Of a stretch of 64,000 nt of DNA, positions 9,116 through 16,714 are shown piece after piece (position 1 is the stretch's first letter; each line of letters starts with the position of its first letter). Both the position numbers and the translations under genes were made by a program. Source of the DNA: Flavobacteriaceae bacterium CRH (GTDB taxonomy: Bacteria; Bacteroidota; Bacteroidia; Flavobacteriales; Flavobacteriaceae); NCBI GenBank assembly GCA_001507425.1, contig LMAJ01000004.1, forward strand, positions 1 through 64,000. The letters are read 5' to 3'. The notes below the pieces were generated by a model. It was given only the letters and a program-made list of their open reading frames with translations. It had not been told where the DNA came from and searched no databases.

Positions 9116-9481
9116 TTATCCAACAAGTTTAGTTAAACCACTATTGATGTCAATTTCTGCAAAATTATGTTTTCCCATTACAATAAGTAATTTGTCTGCA
9201 TTATATCCTACATATCTTATTTGTGGTTCTCCACGTTTTGGTTGTCCACAAACAGAAATTACATTGGTTTGCCATTTCAATTTATTGCTTTTATAGGCAG
9301 ATATTGTTTGTAAATCATTTTCAACATAGTAAATAATGTTGTTTTTTTTAATTCCCCTTTTTTGTGTTTTTGCAAAATTTATTTCTGATTCTTTTGAAAT
9401 CAAGGCATCATTGTATTTTTGAGGAATACCAGTTTGAGTTACAATAAAAGTAAGCATCGATAATTTTAAAAATGGTTTCAT
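9116..9481 (-). CDS. small uncharacterised protein
   Basis: A 121-residue protein. The first 16 residues (MKPFLKLSMLTFIVTQ) may be a weak signal peptide. The rest has beta-rich phrases such as NIIYYVENDLQTISAYK and YVGYNADKLLIVMGKHNFAEID that suggest a PQQ/WD-like strand repeat. No family is recognised. It has its own terminator at 9043-9067 and is separated from the upstream porin gene by another, so it is probably a single-gene unit. Confidence 0.5.
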   Translation of the reverse strand: MKPFLKLSMLTFIVTQTGIPQKYNDALISKESEINFAKTQKRGIKKNNIIYYVENDLQTISAYKSNKLKWQTNVISVCGQPKRGEPQIRYVGYNADKLLIVMGKHNFAEIDINSGLTKLVG

Positions 9482-9561
9482 AGGATAGAATTTGGGGTTC
9501 GTAATCGATTCAAATATAACTAATTAAAGTGTATAACAATTTTTTAGGAAGACAAAAAAAA

Positions 9562-9590
9562 TACCCTTTTCACGAAATATGAAAAGGGTA
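9562..9590 (-). terminator. terminator of the outer-membrane barrel gene
   Basis: Arms TACCCTTTT and AAAAGGGTA with an 11-base loop, followed on the minus strand by ATTTTTTTT. It lies 29 bp past the stop codon at 9619. It resembles the hairpin at 9043-9067. Confidence 0.75.
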
Positions 9591-9618
9591 AAATATAGAT
9601 GTTAATTTTAAAGAAAAA

Positions 9619-10878
9619 CTATTTTTTCAATGTAAAAATTCTAGGATTTACAGAAATCATCAACCAAGCCCAATTGTTGGTATGACTGGCATCTCCGCCT
9701 TTTATGAATTCTAAAGTTTTAGACCCGAACATTTGTGAATATCCTCCTGTTAATGTAATTTCTTTTTTGAAATTAAAGCCGGCAGTAAAGTCAACTTCAG
9801 TTCCTAAATAGGAATCAAGTTTCTCTACAGGCGTAATTACATCAGCAGCAGATAAGAATATATGTGGCATTAAAGCAAATTGCCATTTGTTTACGTTGTA
9901 GTTTAGTTTTATAAAGGCATCCTGTAAACCAACATTGTTTAAATGGCCTCCGCCTACATAAAAATAATCCATATAACCATTAAAAGCATGGTTCGTTCCA
10001 AAAATTGGATTGAATGATTTAATAACATTGCTTGCGTCATTGGTGTTTTTTCCTGATAAGAATTCATACCCTAAACCAGCTTTAAACGATTCTGTTATAT
10101 TGTATCCAAAATTTGCGGCGATATTCCACGCACTTACTTGTCGGTCTGTACTTTTTCCGGTTTGTCCGTACACCCAAAAATTACTGTCTATTTTGGCAGT
10201 TTTATAGGTTAAATAAGGTCCGAAATTTTGTTTGTAATCTACTAATAATTTTTTATCAATATTGGCATATTCATAGCCCGTATTCAACAATAAAAAACTC
10301 AGTCCAAATTTGTCTAAATTAGCATGATACCATGCATATTGCATTGCTTTATAGTTCGCTATAGTGTATGGAGTTTGAAAAGTATTTTCAGCATCAGAAT
10401 TATAAGCTACACCTAAATCTAATTTTTGTTTTTCAGTATGAAATGAAACAGTCAATGCATCATGACTTTGCGCTTGTTGCGCCCAGTCTTGTTCACCTAA
10501 AATACGCTGATTATCGTATGAAAGTACTTGGCGCCCCATTCTGGCACTCCATTTTTCTGTTAAATCATATTGTGCCCACGCTTCAAAAACAGCAACACCA
10601 TTTTTATCTGCGGTAGCGGTAGGTGTCACGTCTCCCCAGGTTCTGGTATTTTGAAAAGTCAATTTTACCGTGAATTGATCTTGTTTGTAATTGAAATTCA
10701 ACCTTGAACGTTGCGAAATTTGAGAAGTTCCTTCCTGACCTTCCTGTATGAGGGTTTTATATCCGTTTCGGTATTCGAAAAGAGGTCTAATTTGTAAGTT
10801 TACATCTAACTCCTGTGCCTGAATATCAGCACTAATTGCGCCTAATATTAGTAGGATGACCATTCTTAGTTTTTTCAT
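9619..10878 (-). CDS. alginate-export/porin-like outer-membrane barrel protein
   Basis: A 419-residue protein with a signal peptide (KKLRMVILLILGAISADIQAQ, cleavage likely after AQA or AQ), then alternating aromatic/polar strands of a beta-barrel. The phrase KWSARMGRQVLSYDNQRILGEQDW is typical of the alginate-export (AlgE-like) family in Bacteroidota. The C-terminus ends in a strand, as expected for Bam-inserted barrels. It lies 98 bp after narK on the same strand, so a role in letting nitrate across the outer membrane is plausible. This is inference from position only. Confidence 0.8.
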   Translation of the reverse strand: MKKLRMVILLILGAISADIQAQELDVNLQIRPLFEYRNGYKTLIQEGQEGTSQISQRSRLNFNYKQDQFTVKLTFQNTRTWGDVTPTATADKNGVAVFEAWAQYDLTEKWSARMGRQVLSYDNQRILGEQDWAQQAQSHDALTVSFHTEKQKLDLGVAYNSDAENTFQTPYTIANYKAMQYAWYHANLDKFGLSFLLLNTGYEYANIDKKLLVDYKQNFGPYLTYKTAKIDSNFWVYGQTGKSTDRQVSAWNIAANFGYNITESFKAGLGYEFLSGKNTNDASNVIKSFNPIFGTNHAFNGYMDYFYVGGGHLNNVGLQDAFIKLNYNVNKWQFALMPHIFLSAADVITPVEKLDSYLGTEVDFTAGFNFKKEITLTGGYSQMFGSKTLEFIKGGDASHTNNWAWLMISVNPRIFTLKK

Positions 10879-10976
10879 AACTGATTTTTTAATTACGAGG
10901 CAAATGTATAAGATTATTATGTTTTATTTTGTGATAAAAATCATACAAGTTGTTCTTTTTTGAAATTTATACCAAG

Positions 10977-12455
10977 TTATTGTCTATCAATTACTTTTGA
11001 TAAAACAGGTTGCTTTTCGTTCATGATTTTGGTAATAGTGTAGTGCATCCAAATCAAACAAATTGTAGAAAATACCAGAATAAAAATCCATGAACTTGAC
11101 CAAATTCCGGTTGAAGTCAATAAATAACTAAAAATTATCGGACCAAAAAAACCTCCTAAACCGCCAATCATTCCAACCATTCCGCCAACTACACCAACAT
11201 CTTTAGGGAAATATTCGGGAATATGTTTGTAAACGGCAGCTTTTCCAATTCCCCATGAAATTCCAATCAAAATCACTAAAATCAAGAATACCCACATATT
11301 AGCATCAAATTTTATTACCGTTATTCCTCTTGCAAGAAGTTCCTTTTTCTTAACTGTTTGATTTTGATTAACAACGACTTGCTGCCACGAAGTTCTGGTT
11401 GGGAAAATATTATTTTCAGTTTCAGATTCTTTTTTCTGAGCTACAGGAAAATCAGTATCTCCAATTTTTACATTTTCATTTGAAACCGAAGTGATAATTC
11501 CCTTTTTTGAAGCTAAAACTCCCGGACCTGTTGTGGTTATTTCCATTTTCGGAATCATTAAAAGAGCGCTCAAAATTACAGAAGAACTCAAAACCCAATA
11601 CATCACTTTTCGAGCACCAAATTTATCTGATAAATAGCCTCCAAAAGCCCTGATTACTCCCGAAGGCAAGCTGAAAAGTGTTGCAAATAAACCGCCCATA
11701 ACCAAACTGGTTTGATAAACGTTCATAAAATTGGGTAAAAGCCATTGTGAGTAAGCAACGAAGCAGCCAAAAACTAAAAAGTAATAAGCTCCAAATCGCC
11801 AAACACGTGCGCTTTTTAAAGATTGAAGCATTTCTGAAACGGTTCTGGTATCATTTTCCAGTTTTCTGTTTGTAGCAAAAATTAAAAAAGCTATTCCTAT
11901 AATAACCAAAGCGGTAGCATAAATTACCGGAAGTATTTTCCAGCCGTTTTGAGGATCTTCTATAGAAAAATGATTGAGTAGTGAAGGTGCCAAAAAAGTC
12001 GTGATCGCGGCTCCGGCATTTCCTATTCCGAAAATTCCCAAAGCTCTTCCTTGCCATTCTTTTGGATACCAGATTGAAGTATAACCAATTCCGACTGCAA
12101 AGCTAGTTCCAACCATTCCAAATAGAAAACTTAATAAAGCAAACAGAAAAAAACTATCTGCAAAAGGCAATAAAAATAAAGGAATGGAGCAGAGGAGAAG
12201 TAATAACGAAAAAACATATTTACCGCCAAATTTGTCCGTAAGTATTCCTATGGGCAAACGCATGATCGAACCGGTCAAAATAGGTATTCCGAGAAGCCAG
12301 CCAACTTGTACGACGCTCCAGTGAAAAATGCCATTATCTACCAGAAAAGTAACCAATACACCGTTTAATGTCCAACAAGCAAAACAGACGGTGAATGCTA
12401 AAGTATTCAAAAATAAAATCTTGTGTGGTTGCGATAAAGAGTTTGTATTTTTCAT
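10977..12455 (-). CDS. narK: NarK-type nitrate/nitrite transporter with an inserted soluble domain
   Basis: A 492-residue major-facilitator protein of the nitrate/nitrite porter family. It has about 12 membrane segments and both nitrate signature regions: GIGNAGAAITTF near 143-154 and GMIGGLGGFFGP near 428-439. Residues about 302-386, between membrane segments 8 and 9, form a hydrophilic insertion. The insertion contains GIITSVSN and VVVNQNQTVKKKELLARG, which resembles a barrel-sandwich (lipoyl/biotinyl-like) fold. The usual loop there is short. It should import nitrate and/or export nitrite across the inner membrane. It shares a nitrate-type promoter with the nitrate reductase and nirB genes. 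Confidence 0.9.
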   Translation of the reverse strand: MKNTNSLSQPHKILFLNTLAFTVCFACWTLNGVLVTFLVDNGIFHWSVVQVGWLLGIPILTGSIMRLPIGILTDKFGGKYVFSLLLLLCSIPLFLLPFADSFFLFALLSFLFGMVGTSFAVGIGYTSIWYPKEWQGRALGIFGIGNAGAAITTFLAPSLLNHFSIEDPQNGWKILPVIYATALVIIGIAFLIFATNRKLENDTRTVSEMLQSLKSARVWRFGAYYFLVFGCFVAYSQWLLPNFMNVYQTSLVMGGLFATLFSLPSGVIRAFGGYLSDKFGARKVMYWVLSSSVILSALLMIPKMEITTTGPGVLASKKGIITSVSNENVKIGDTDFPVAQKKESETENNIFPTRTSWQQVVVNQNQTVKKKELLARGITVIKFDANMWVFLILVILIGISWGIGKAAVYKHIPEYFPKDVGVVGGMVGMIGGLGGFFGPIIFSYLLTSTGIWSSSWIFILVFSTICLIWMHYTITKIMNEKQPVLSKVIDRQ

Positions 12456-12475
12456 AGTACTTAGATTTGTTTGAT

Positions 12476-12507
12476 CAAATTTAAGTATATGTAAGTATTA
12501 ATACGTA
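12476..12507 (-). promoter_or_regulatory. nitrate-type composite promoter of narK
   Basis: On the minus strand the order is TACGTATTAATACTTA (7-2-7 inverted heptamers, one mismatch), 8 bp ending in TACT, then TAAATTTG as -7 box. The -7 box ends 21 bp from the ATG. Extra TAAGTAT half-sites lie at 12482-12488 and 12516-12522. The plan is the same as at 6659-6690 and 19255-19288. Confidence 0.65.
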
Positions 12508-12621
12508 TTTTTCGCTAAGTATTTTTTATTGATTGAATAGATTTGTCAAGATGTTAAAATTGATTCACTATTTTGATTAAATACTATTTTTACTGGCTCA
12601 TTTTTATCTTTTAAGTAGAAT

Positions 12622-13281
12622 TTACAAAAGTGAATATTCAGTAGCCTTATTAGAAAGTTCTATTAAATTCTTAACCTTGAGTTTCTTCATTAAATTAAAA
12701 CGATGCACTTCAGCCGTTCTTTTGCTGATTTCAAGTGCTTCGGCGATTTCTTTGTTTCCTTTTCCGGATAATAAAAGTGTCAGGATTTCTTTCTCTCTTT
12801 TTGTAATCATCATTTCTTCACCGAAATTTTGTTTTGGTTCTAATGATGTTGACGAATTAGTCAACTGACTGATTAATATAGACGAAATATCTCCGCTAAA
12901 ATATTTTCCGCCCGCCGCAACGGTATGCAAAGCTTTCAAAAATTCTTCTTTACTAGAGCCTTTCAATAAATATCCATCGGCTCCGGCTTTTATAGATTTG
13001 AGAACATATTCTTCAGATTCGTGCATCGAAAGCATAATAATTTTTACCGTATTATTCTCGTTTCTAAGTTTTTCTACTACCTCAATACCGGTTAAATTCG
13101 GCATACGAATGTCTACTATAAGTAAGTCTGGTTTGTTAGCTTGAACCACTTCAAGGGCATCGGCTCCGTCAACCGCTTCGCCTACAACCTCAATGTTTGC
13201 TTCGTTTTCCAAGAGAGATTTTATTCCATCTCGCACAAATACATGATCATCTGCCAGAACTACTCTAATATTATTATTCAT
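12622..13281 (-). CDS. NarL/FixJ-type response regulator
   Basis: A 219-residue two-component response regulator. The receiver domain (5-122) has the acidic pair DD at 11-12, phosphoacceptor Asp57 in LLIVDIRMP, and Lys in LLKGSS near 110. A LuxR-type helix-turn-helix covers about 152-215 (LTKREKEIL-like start, NKEIAEALEISKRTAEVHR). It lies between narK and the P-box histidine kinase and is the likely partner of that kinase. It is the best candidate to bind the heptamer repeats in the three nitrate promoters. Its own upstream region has scattered TACGTAT half-sites but no composite promoter. Confidence 0.9.
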   Translation of the reverse strand: MNNNIRVVLADDHVFVRDGIKSLLENEANIEVVGEAVDGADALEVVQANKPDLLIVDIRMPNLTGIEVVEKLRNENNTVKIIMLSMHESEEYVLKSIKAGADGYLLKGSSKEEFLKALHTVAAGGKYFSGDISSILISQLTNSSTSLEPKQNFGEEMMITKREKEILTLLLSGKGNKEIAEALEISKRTAEVHRFNLMKKLKVKNLIELSNKATEYSLL

Positions 13282-13405
13282 GATTTACTTAATTTTGATT
13301 CTGAATTTTACGTATATTCATCTATAAATATGAGGCTAAGATACGTAATTACTTAAAGAAATTTCAATTGCATGTCAAAAAATCAATTGCAATAATTAGT
13401 TTCAA

Positions 13406-13438
13406 ATCTTTGTCAAAGTTTAAAACTTTGACAAAGAT
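13406..13438. repeat. 33-bp hairpin (ATCTTTGTCAAAGTTT type)
   Basis: The arms ATCTTTGTCAAAGTTT and AAACTTTGACAAAGAT are perfectly complementary around one base. The same core, TTTGTCAAAGTT with AACTTTGACAAA, recurs at 25585-25617. It is therefore a dispersed hairpin rather than a gene-specific terminator. Confidence 0.7.
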
Positions 13439-13452
13439 ATTCTCGTAATCTT

Positions 13453-13548
13453 GTCATGTCGACGCAGGAGAGATCACACTCGGGATTCGACAAAGATGGT
13501 TGGTTTTGATTGTGGAGTTTCTTGATTTGATTTCTCTTTAGAGATGAC
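13453..13548. repeat. dispersed inverted-repeat element, second copy
   Basis: Begins GTCATGTCGACGCAGGAGAG and ends GAGATGAC. It shares the GATCACACTCG phrase, an internal CGACAAAGAT segment and the GGAGTTTCT phrase with the copies at 53-150 and 20877-20971. It is more diverged in its right arm. Confidence 0.65.
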
Positions 13549-13597
13549 AAAAATGTCCGGGTAAACTTGAAACATGAAACAAAAAACTTGAAACTAT

Positions 13598-15400
13598 TTA
13601 TATCGGAATATTAAAAGTAATCCTCGTTCCTTCACCGGGAATCGATTTGAAGAAAACACGTCCGTTGATGTACTGAATTCTTTCTTTCATGAACAACATT
13701 CCCATTCCGGATTCGCTGTTTCTTTTTTTGTCTACAGCGCTAATATCAAAACCTTTACCGTTGTCGTCTACAATAATACTTAGTAAAGTACTGCTGTGCG
13801 AAAGCTGCACAATAATATGCGATGATTCAGCATATTTTATGGCGTTGTTAATGGCTTCCTGCGTTAGACGGTAAATGTTAATTTCGATTAATGAATCCAG
13901 GCGTTGGTTAAAATCGGTTTTGTTGTAGAACAGGATTTCCTTTCCTGTCAATTTCGAAAGTTCCTGTGTGAGTTTTGCGAGCGAAGAAACAATGCCGTGA
14001 TCACTTAATTCCGGTGGCATTAAGTTGAAAGTTGCCGTGCGGACACCTTTGATAATATCAAGTGAAAGTTTCTTTAAATATTCTATTTTTTGAGCCGATT
14101 TTTCTCTATCATCCAGATTAATGCTTTCTAAACTAAATTTTAAACCCGTCAGCATTTGCCCAATTCCGTCGTGAATTTCTTTGGCGATTCGGTTTTGTTC
14201 GTTTTCCTGATTTTCTACAATTTTACTGGATATAATCTTTTGCTGATTGATTTTTTCAGTACTGTTTTCAATATTCAAACGTTCGACTTCGCGCTGCGCT
14301 TTTTTACGTTCGGTAATGTTGAAACAAACAATCAAAAGCTCTAATTCGTCTTTTTTAATCGTTACCGGAACCATCGATAAATCTAACCAAATCGTCTGGT
14401 TTTCTTTATTGATAATTTTAATTTCGCCTTGCCAGCCGCTTCGGTGTTTTTCAAAAATAATGCGATCAATGTTAAGTTGTTCTTTTTCATCTGTAGTTAA
14501 AACTTCAGAGAATTTTTTGTTAGATGAAAACTTGGTATAATTGATAAGTTTGGCGAATTTTTCTCCAATATGAATAATCGAGCCATCGGGCGCAATGCGA
14601 CAATACAGCAATGTGTTTTCCATCGCATAATTCAGCGACTTTAATTCTTTTACCGAGTTTTCTTTTATTTCGCTGATGATTTCAGTGTCGTAAGCGAGTT
14701 TCAAAGCTTTCTTTTCAGAAGCTAAAAGCCTTGTAATTAATCGCTCTATTTTTTTATTTGTTGGTTTAAAAATAAAGAAGAATTCTAAAAGAAGTACCAG
14801 TAAAGTAAAACCGAAAATCCAATATTCTATTTTGCGTTGTTCAGTAACTTTTTCATGCGCTTCAAGATCGTATTGTGTTACAATCTGATTCATTTTAGAA
14901 AGAAAAGCGCCTTCGTTTTCTAAAATAGTATTTACGAATTTTTGATTTTCATCCGATTGTTTTTTTTGCTTTAAATTCAACAGAAATGAATCGGTTGTTT
15001 GGGCAATTTTATAGAAAATGGGATTTATTTCCTGATATAATTTATAAAGTGTTTCTGATTTCTCTTTCGGAAACGCCAAACTATCATTGCCGTTTTCGAG
15101 TGCATTTTGGTTTTTTTTCCAAAGCCATAATACACTTTTTAAATGTGAGATTTGTTTAGAAGAAGCGGTATCAGAAACATAATGTAGGATCAAAACTTCT
15201 TTTACAATCTTCTGGCTCAACATTCTTTGTTTACCCGAAAAATTGATGATTTTAGAATCGCTTAATTGCTGGTTCAGATTGTATTGAACCAGAATTTGGC
15301 TTACAATTATAGTGAAAGCAATAGTGAGAAGCGCAAAAAAATACAAACGGCGTAAATTTTTGAATGTGATTTTGTCTTTTTCCTGATTGCTTTTTTTCAT
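13598..15400 (-). CDS. nitrate-sensor-like histidine kinase with P-box, PAS and HisKA_3 domains
   Basis: A 600-residue membrane kinase. TM1 is at about 17-38. The periplasmic domain starts with SKIINFSGKQRMLSQKIVKE (about 49-68), which matches the P-box of NarX/NarQ and the related PilJ-type N-terminal domain, including the conserved Arg59. TM2 is near 193-212. A PAS domain at about 255-375 ends in ITERKKAQ. The HisKA_3 dimerisation region has the phospho-acceptor His in RIAKEIHDGIGQML, and a HATPase follows (N-box TQEAINNAIKYA, G-boxes DDNGKGF and GMGMLFM). Nitrate sensing is inferred from the P-box and the location between nirBD and narK. The stop-to-start gap after the DUF4202 gene is 7 bp. 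Confidence 0.88.
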   Translation of the reverse strand: MKKSNQEKDKITFKNLRRLYFFALLTIAFTIIVSQILVQYNLNQQLSDSKIINFSGKQRMLSQKIVKEVLILHYVSDTASSKQISHLKSVLWLWKKNQNALENGNDSLAFPKEKSETLYKLYQEINPIFYKIAQTTDSFLLNLKQKKQSDENQKFVNTILENEGAFLSKMNQIVTQYDLEAHEKVTEQRKIEYWIFGFTLLVLLLEFFFIFKPTNKKIERLITRLLASEKKALKLAYDTEIISEIKENSVKELKSLNYAMENTLLYCRIAPDGSIIHIGEKFAKLINYTKFSSNKKFSEVLTTDEKEQLNIDRIIFEKHRSGWQGEIKIINKENQTIWLDLSMVPVTIKKDELELLIVCFNITERKKAQREVERLNIENSTEKINQQKIISSKIVENQENEQNRIAKEIHDGIGQMLTGLKFSLESINLDDREKSAQKIEYLKKLSLDIIKGVRTATFNLMPPELSDHGIVSSLAKLTQELSKLTGKEILFYNKTDFNQRLDSLIEINIYRLTQEAINNAIKYAESSHIIVQLSHSSTLLSIIVDDNGKGFDISAVDKKRNSESGMGMLFMKERIQYINGRVFFKSIPGEGTRITFNIPI

Positions 15401-15407
15401 ATAATAA

Positions 15408-15992
15408 TTACAATCCTAAAGAAGCTTTTATAAGATTTAAATTTTCTTCAGTATAACTGATTTTCAAGGCTTCCTGATGTCCTTTGTCAGACATTTTATC
15501 CCAGGTTTTTTTGATGATGTTTTTTAGTTTTTCTTCATCATGTTTTTCAACAAATGGTTCCAGATAATAATCTAAAAAAACCAGACAAATTACATCTTCT
15601 AATAATTGCGTTTCAGCATCTTTTTTAAGTAATTTCTTTTCAATTAAAAAAGAAACGCGATCTATAAAACTCTGATCGTAACCTGCTTTTTCCAGAATTT
15701 CGGCGGTCGTTTTTGCATGAAATTTTTTAAGATCTTCTCTCCATCTTAAATAACCCACACGATCCATTGGGTACGATTCGCGCGCTACTTTCCATCGGCA
15801 AATATGCTGCGCTTTTGAGGCAATCTGAACTTCTTCAGATACTTCAGGCTCAAACTGTAAAAGCTTTGCATACATTCTGTTAGAATATAATAATTCCTTT
15901 GGATATTCTGTATTTTGGTCGATTTCGATATTTGGATCCTGAGCATTTTCGGCATCAATCCACTCGCTTGCTTTTTGAAAAGGTGTAGTCAT
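15408..15992 (-). CDS. DUF4202 family protein
   Basis: A 194-residue soluble protein recognised by phrases such as FQKASEWIDAENAQDPN, SKAQHICRWKVARESYPMDRVGYLRWREDLKKFHA and CLVFLDYYLEPF. I know the family as DUF4202, usually found beside nitrite reductase genes. Several conserved His and Asp residues (HICRW, KFHA, VFLDYY) suggest an HD-like metal site, but no activity is known to me. It sits between nirD and the histidine kinase and ends 7 bp before the kinase, so it is probably translated with it. Confidence 0.8.
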   Translation of the reverse strand: MTTPFQKASEWIDAENAQDPNIEIDQNTEYPKELLYSNRMYAKLLQFEPEVSEEVQIASKAQHICRWKVARESYPMDRVGYLRWREDLKKFHAKTTAEILEKAGYDQSFIDRVSFLIEKKLLKKDAETQLLEDVICLVFLDYYLEPFVEKHDEEKLKNIIKKTWDKMSDKGHQEALKISYTEENLNLIKASLGL

Positions 15993-16275
15993 TGTTGGTA
16001 AGATAATAGATTTTCAAATATACGGAATTAAGTTTTTTTTGCCACGAATTTCACGAATTAGCACGAATTATTATTTTATTTTTCGCCACAGATTAAAGGA
16101 TTTTCTGGATTAGATCGGCATTGACATGACTATTATAAAGTTTTATTATTTCTATTCAAAGATATTCAGTTAAGTTTTCAGTCGCGAACTTAACGAATTA
16201 AATTAGTGGAATTAGTGAAATTCGTGGCAAAAGAAAGTATAATCCATTTAATCTGTGAAATCTGTGGCTTATTAT
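15993..16275. repeat. long imperfect inverted repeat (GCCACGAATTTCAC type)
   Basis: GCCACGAATTTCACGAATTA near 16041 is complementary to GTGAAATTCGTGGC near 16220. Inside is a second pair based on GCCACAGATTAAAGGATT and its complement near 16240-16270. The whole gap between nirD and the DUF4202 gene can fold into one long hairpin. A related segment lies at 22441-22562. Confidence 0.6.
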
Positions 16276-16653
16276 TTAATCTATAAACCCAACAAATACT
16301 TCGTCTTCAATAACCTTAATTGGATATGTAGCAATTTTAAAATCATCACCATTTAAATTGCTTCCATCTACTAATGAAAACGTTTTTTTATGCATCGGAC
16401 ATGCAATTTTCGGAATATCATCTGCAGAACCCGTCATACCTCTTGCAAGGACCATTTCCATTTTATGCGGGCAGGCATTTTGGCAAGCATACCATTCGTT
16501 GCGACGTGTGAAATTAAAAATAGCAATTTGCTTGTTTTTATATTTGATACAGCCACCTCGATTGGTAGGGAAATCCTCAACTTTACCAGCTTTGAACCAA
16601 ATTGTAGCATCGTTTGGATGCACTGTTTCATATTGATTTAAGATTTCTTCCAT
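16276..16653 (-). CDS. nirD: nitrite reductase small subunit
   Basis: A 125-residue Rieske-fold small subunit of NAD(P)H nitrite reductase. Both halves of a Rieske [2Fe-2S] site are present: C-P-H in CQNACPHKMEM and C-P-M-H in IACPMHKKTFSL. Enterobacterial NirD lacks these ligands, so this one may carry its own cluster. It lies 61 bp after nirB on the same strand. It should assist NirB in reducing nitrite to ammonium in the cytoplasm. Confidence 0.93.
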   Translation of the reverse strand: MEEILNQYETVHPNDATIWFKAGKVEDFPTNRGGCIKYKNKQIAIFNFTRRNEWYACQNACPHKMEMVLARGMTGSADDIPKIACPMHKKTFSLVDGSNLNGDDFKIATYPIKVIEDEVFVGFID

Positions 16654-16679
16654 TTTGATATTTTTTTTATTTTTTAATT

Positions 16680-16700
16680 CTATGTTTCTATGTGTTTAAA
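16680..16700. repeat. 21-bp repeat shared with 25502-25522 and 25687-25707
   Basis: The sequence starting CTATGTTTCTATGTG in the nirB-nirD gap is identical to one arm of the long inverted repeat at 25502-25707. It is a single arm here. Confidence 0.6.
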
Positions 16701-16714
16701 AATTATTTATAAAG

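Larger units (their letters stand above)
13282..13597. other. intergenic region between kinase and response regulator, repeats only
   Basis: This 316-bp gap holds TACGTAT-like half-sites at 13309-13315 and 13341-13347, a perfect palindromic hairpin at 13406-13438, and a copy of the dispersed inverted-repeat element at 13453-13548. No coding frame is credible. Confidence 0.6.
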
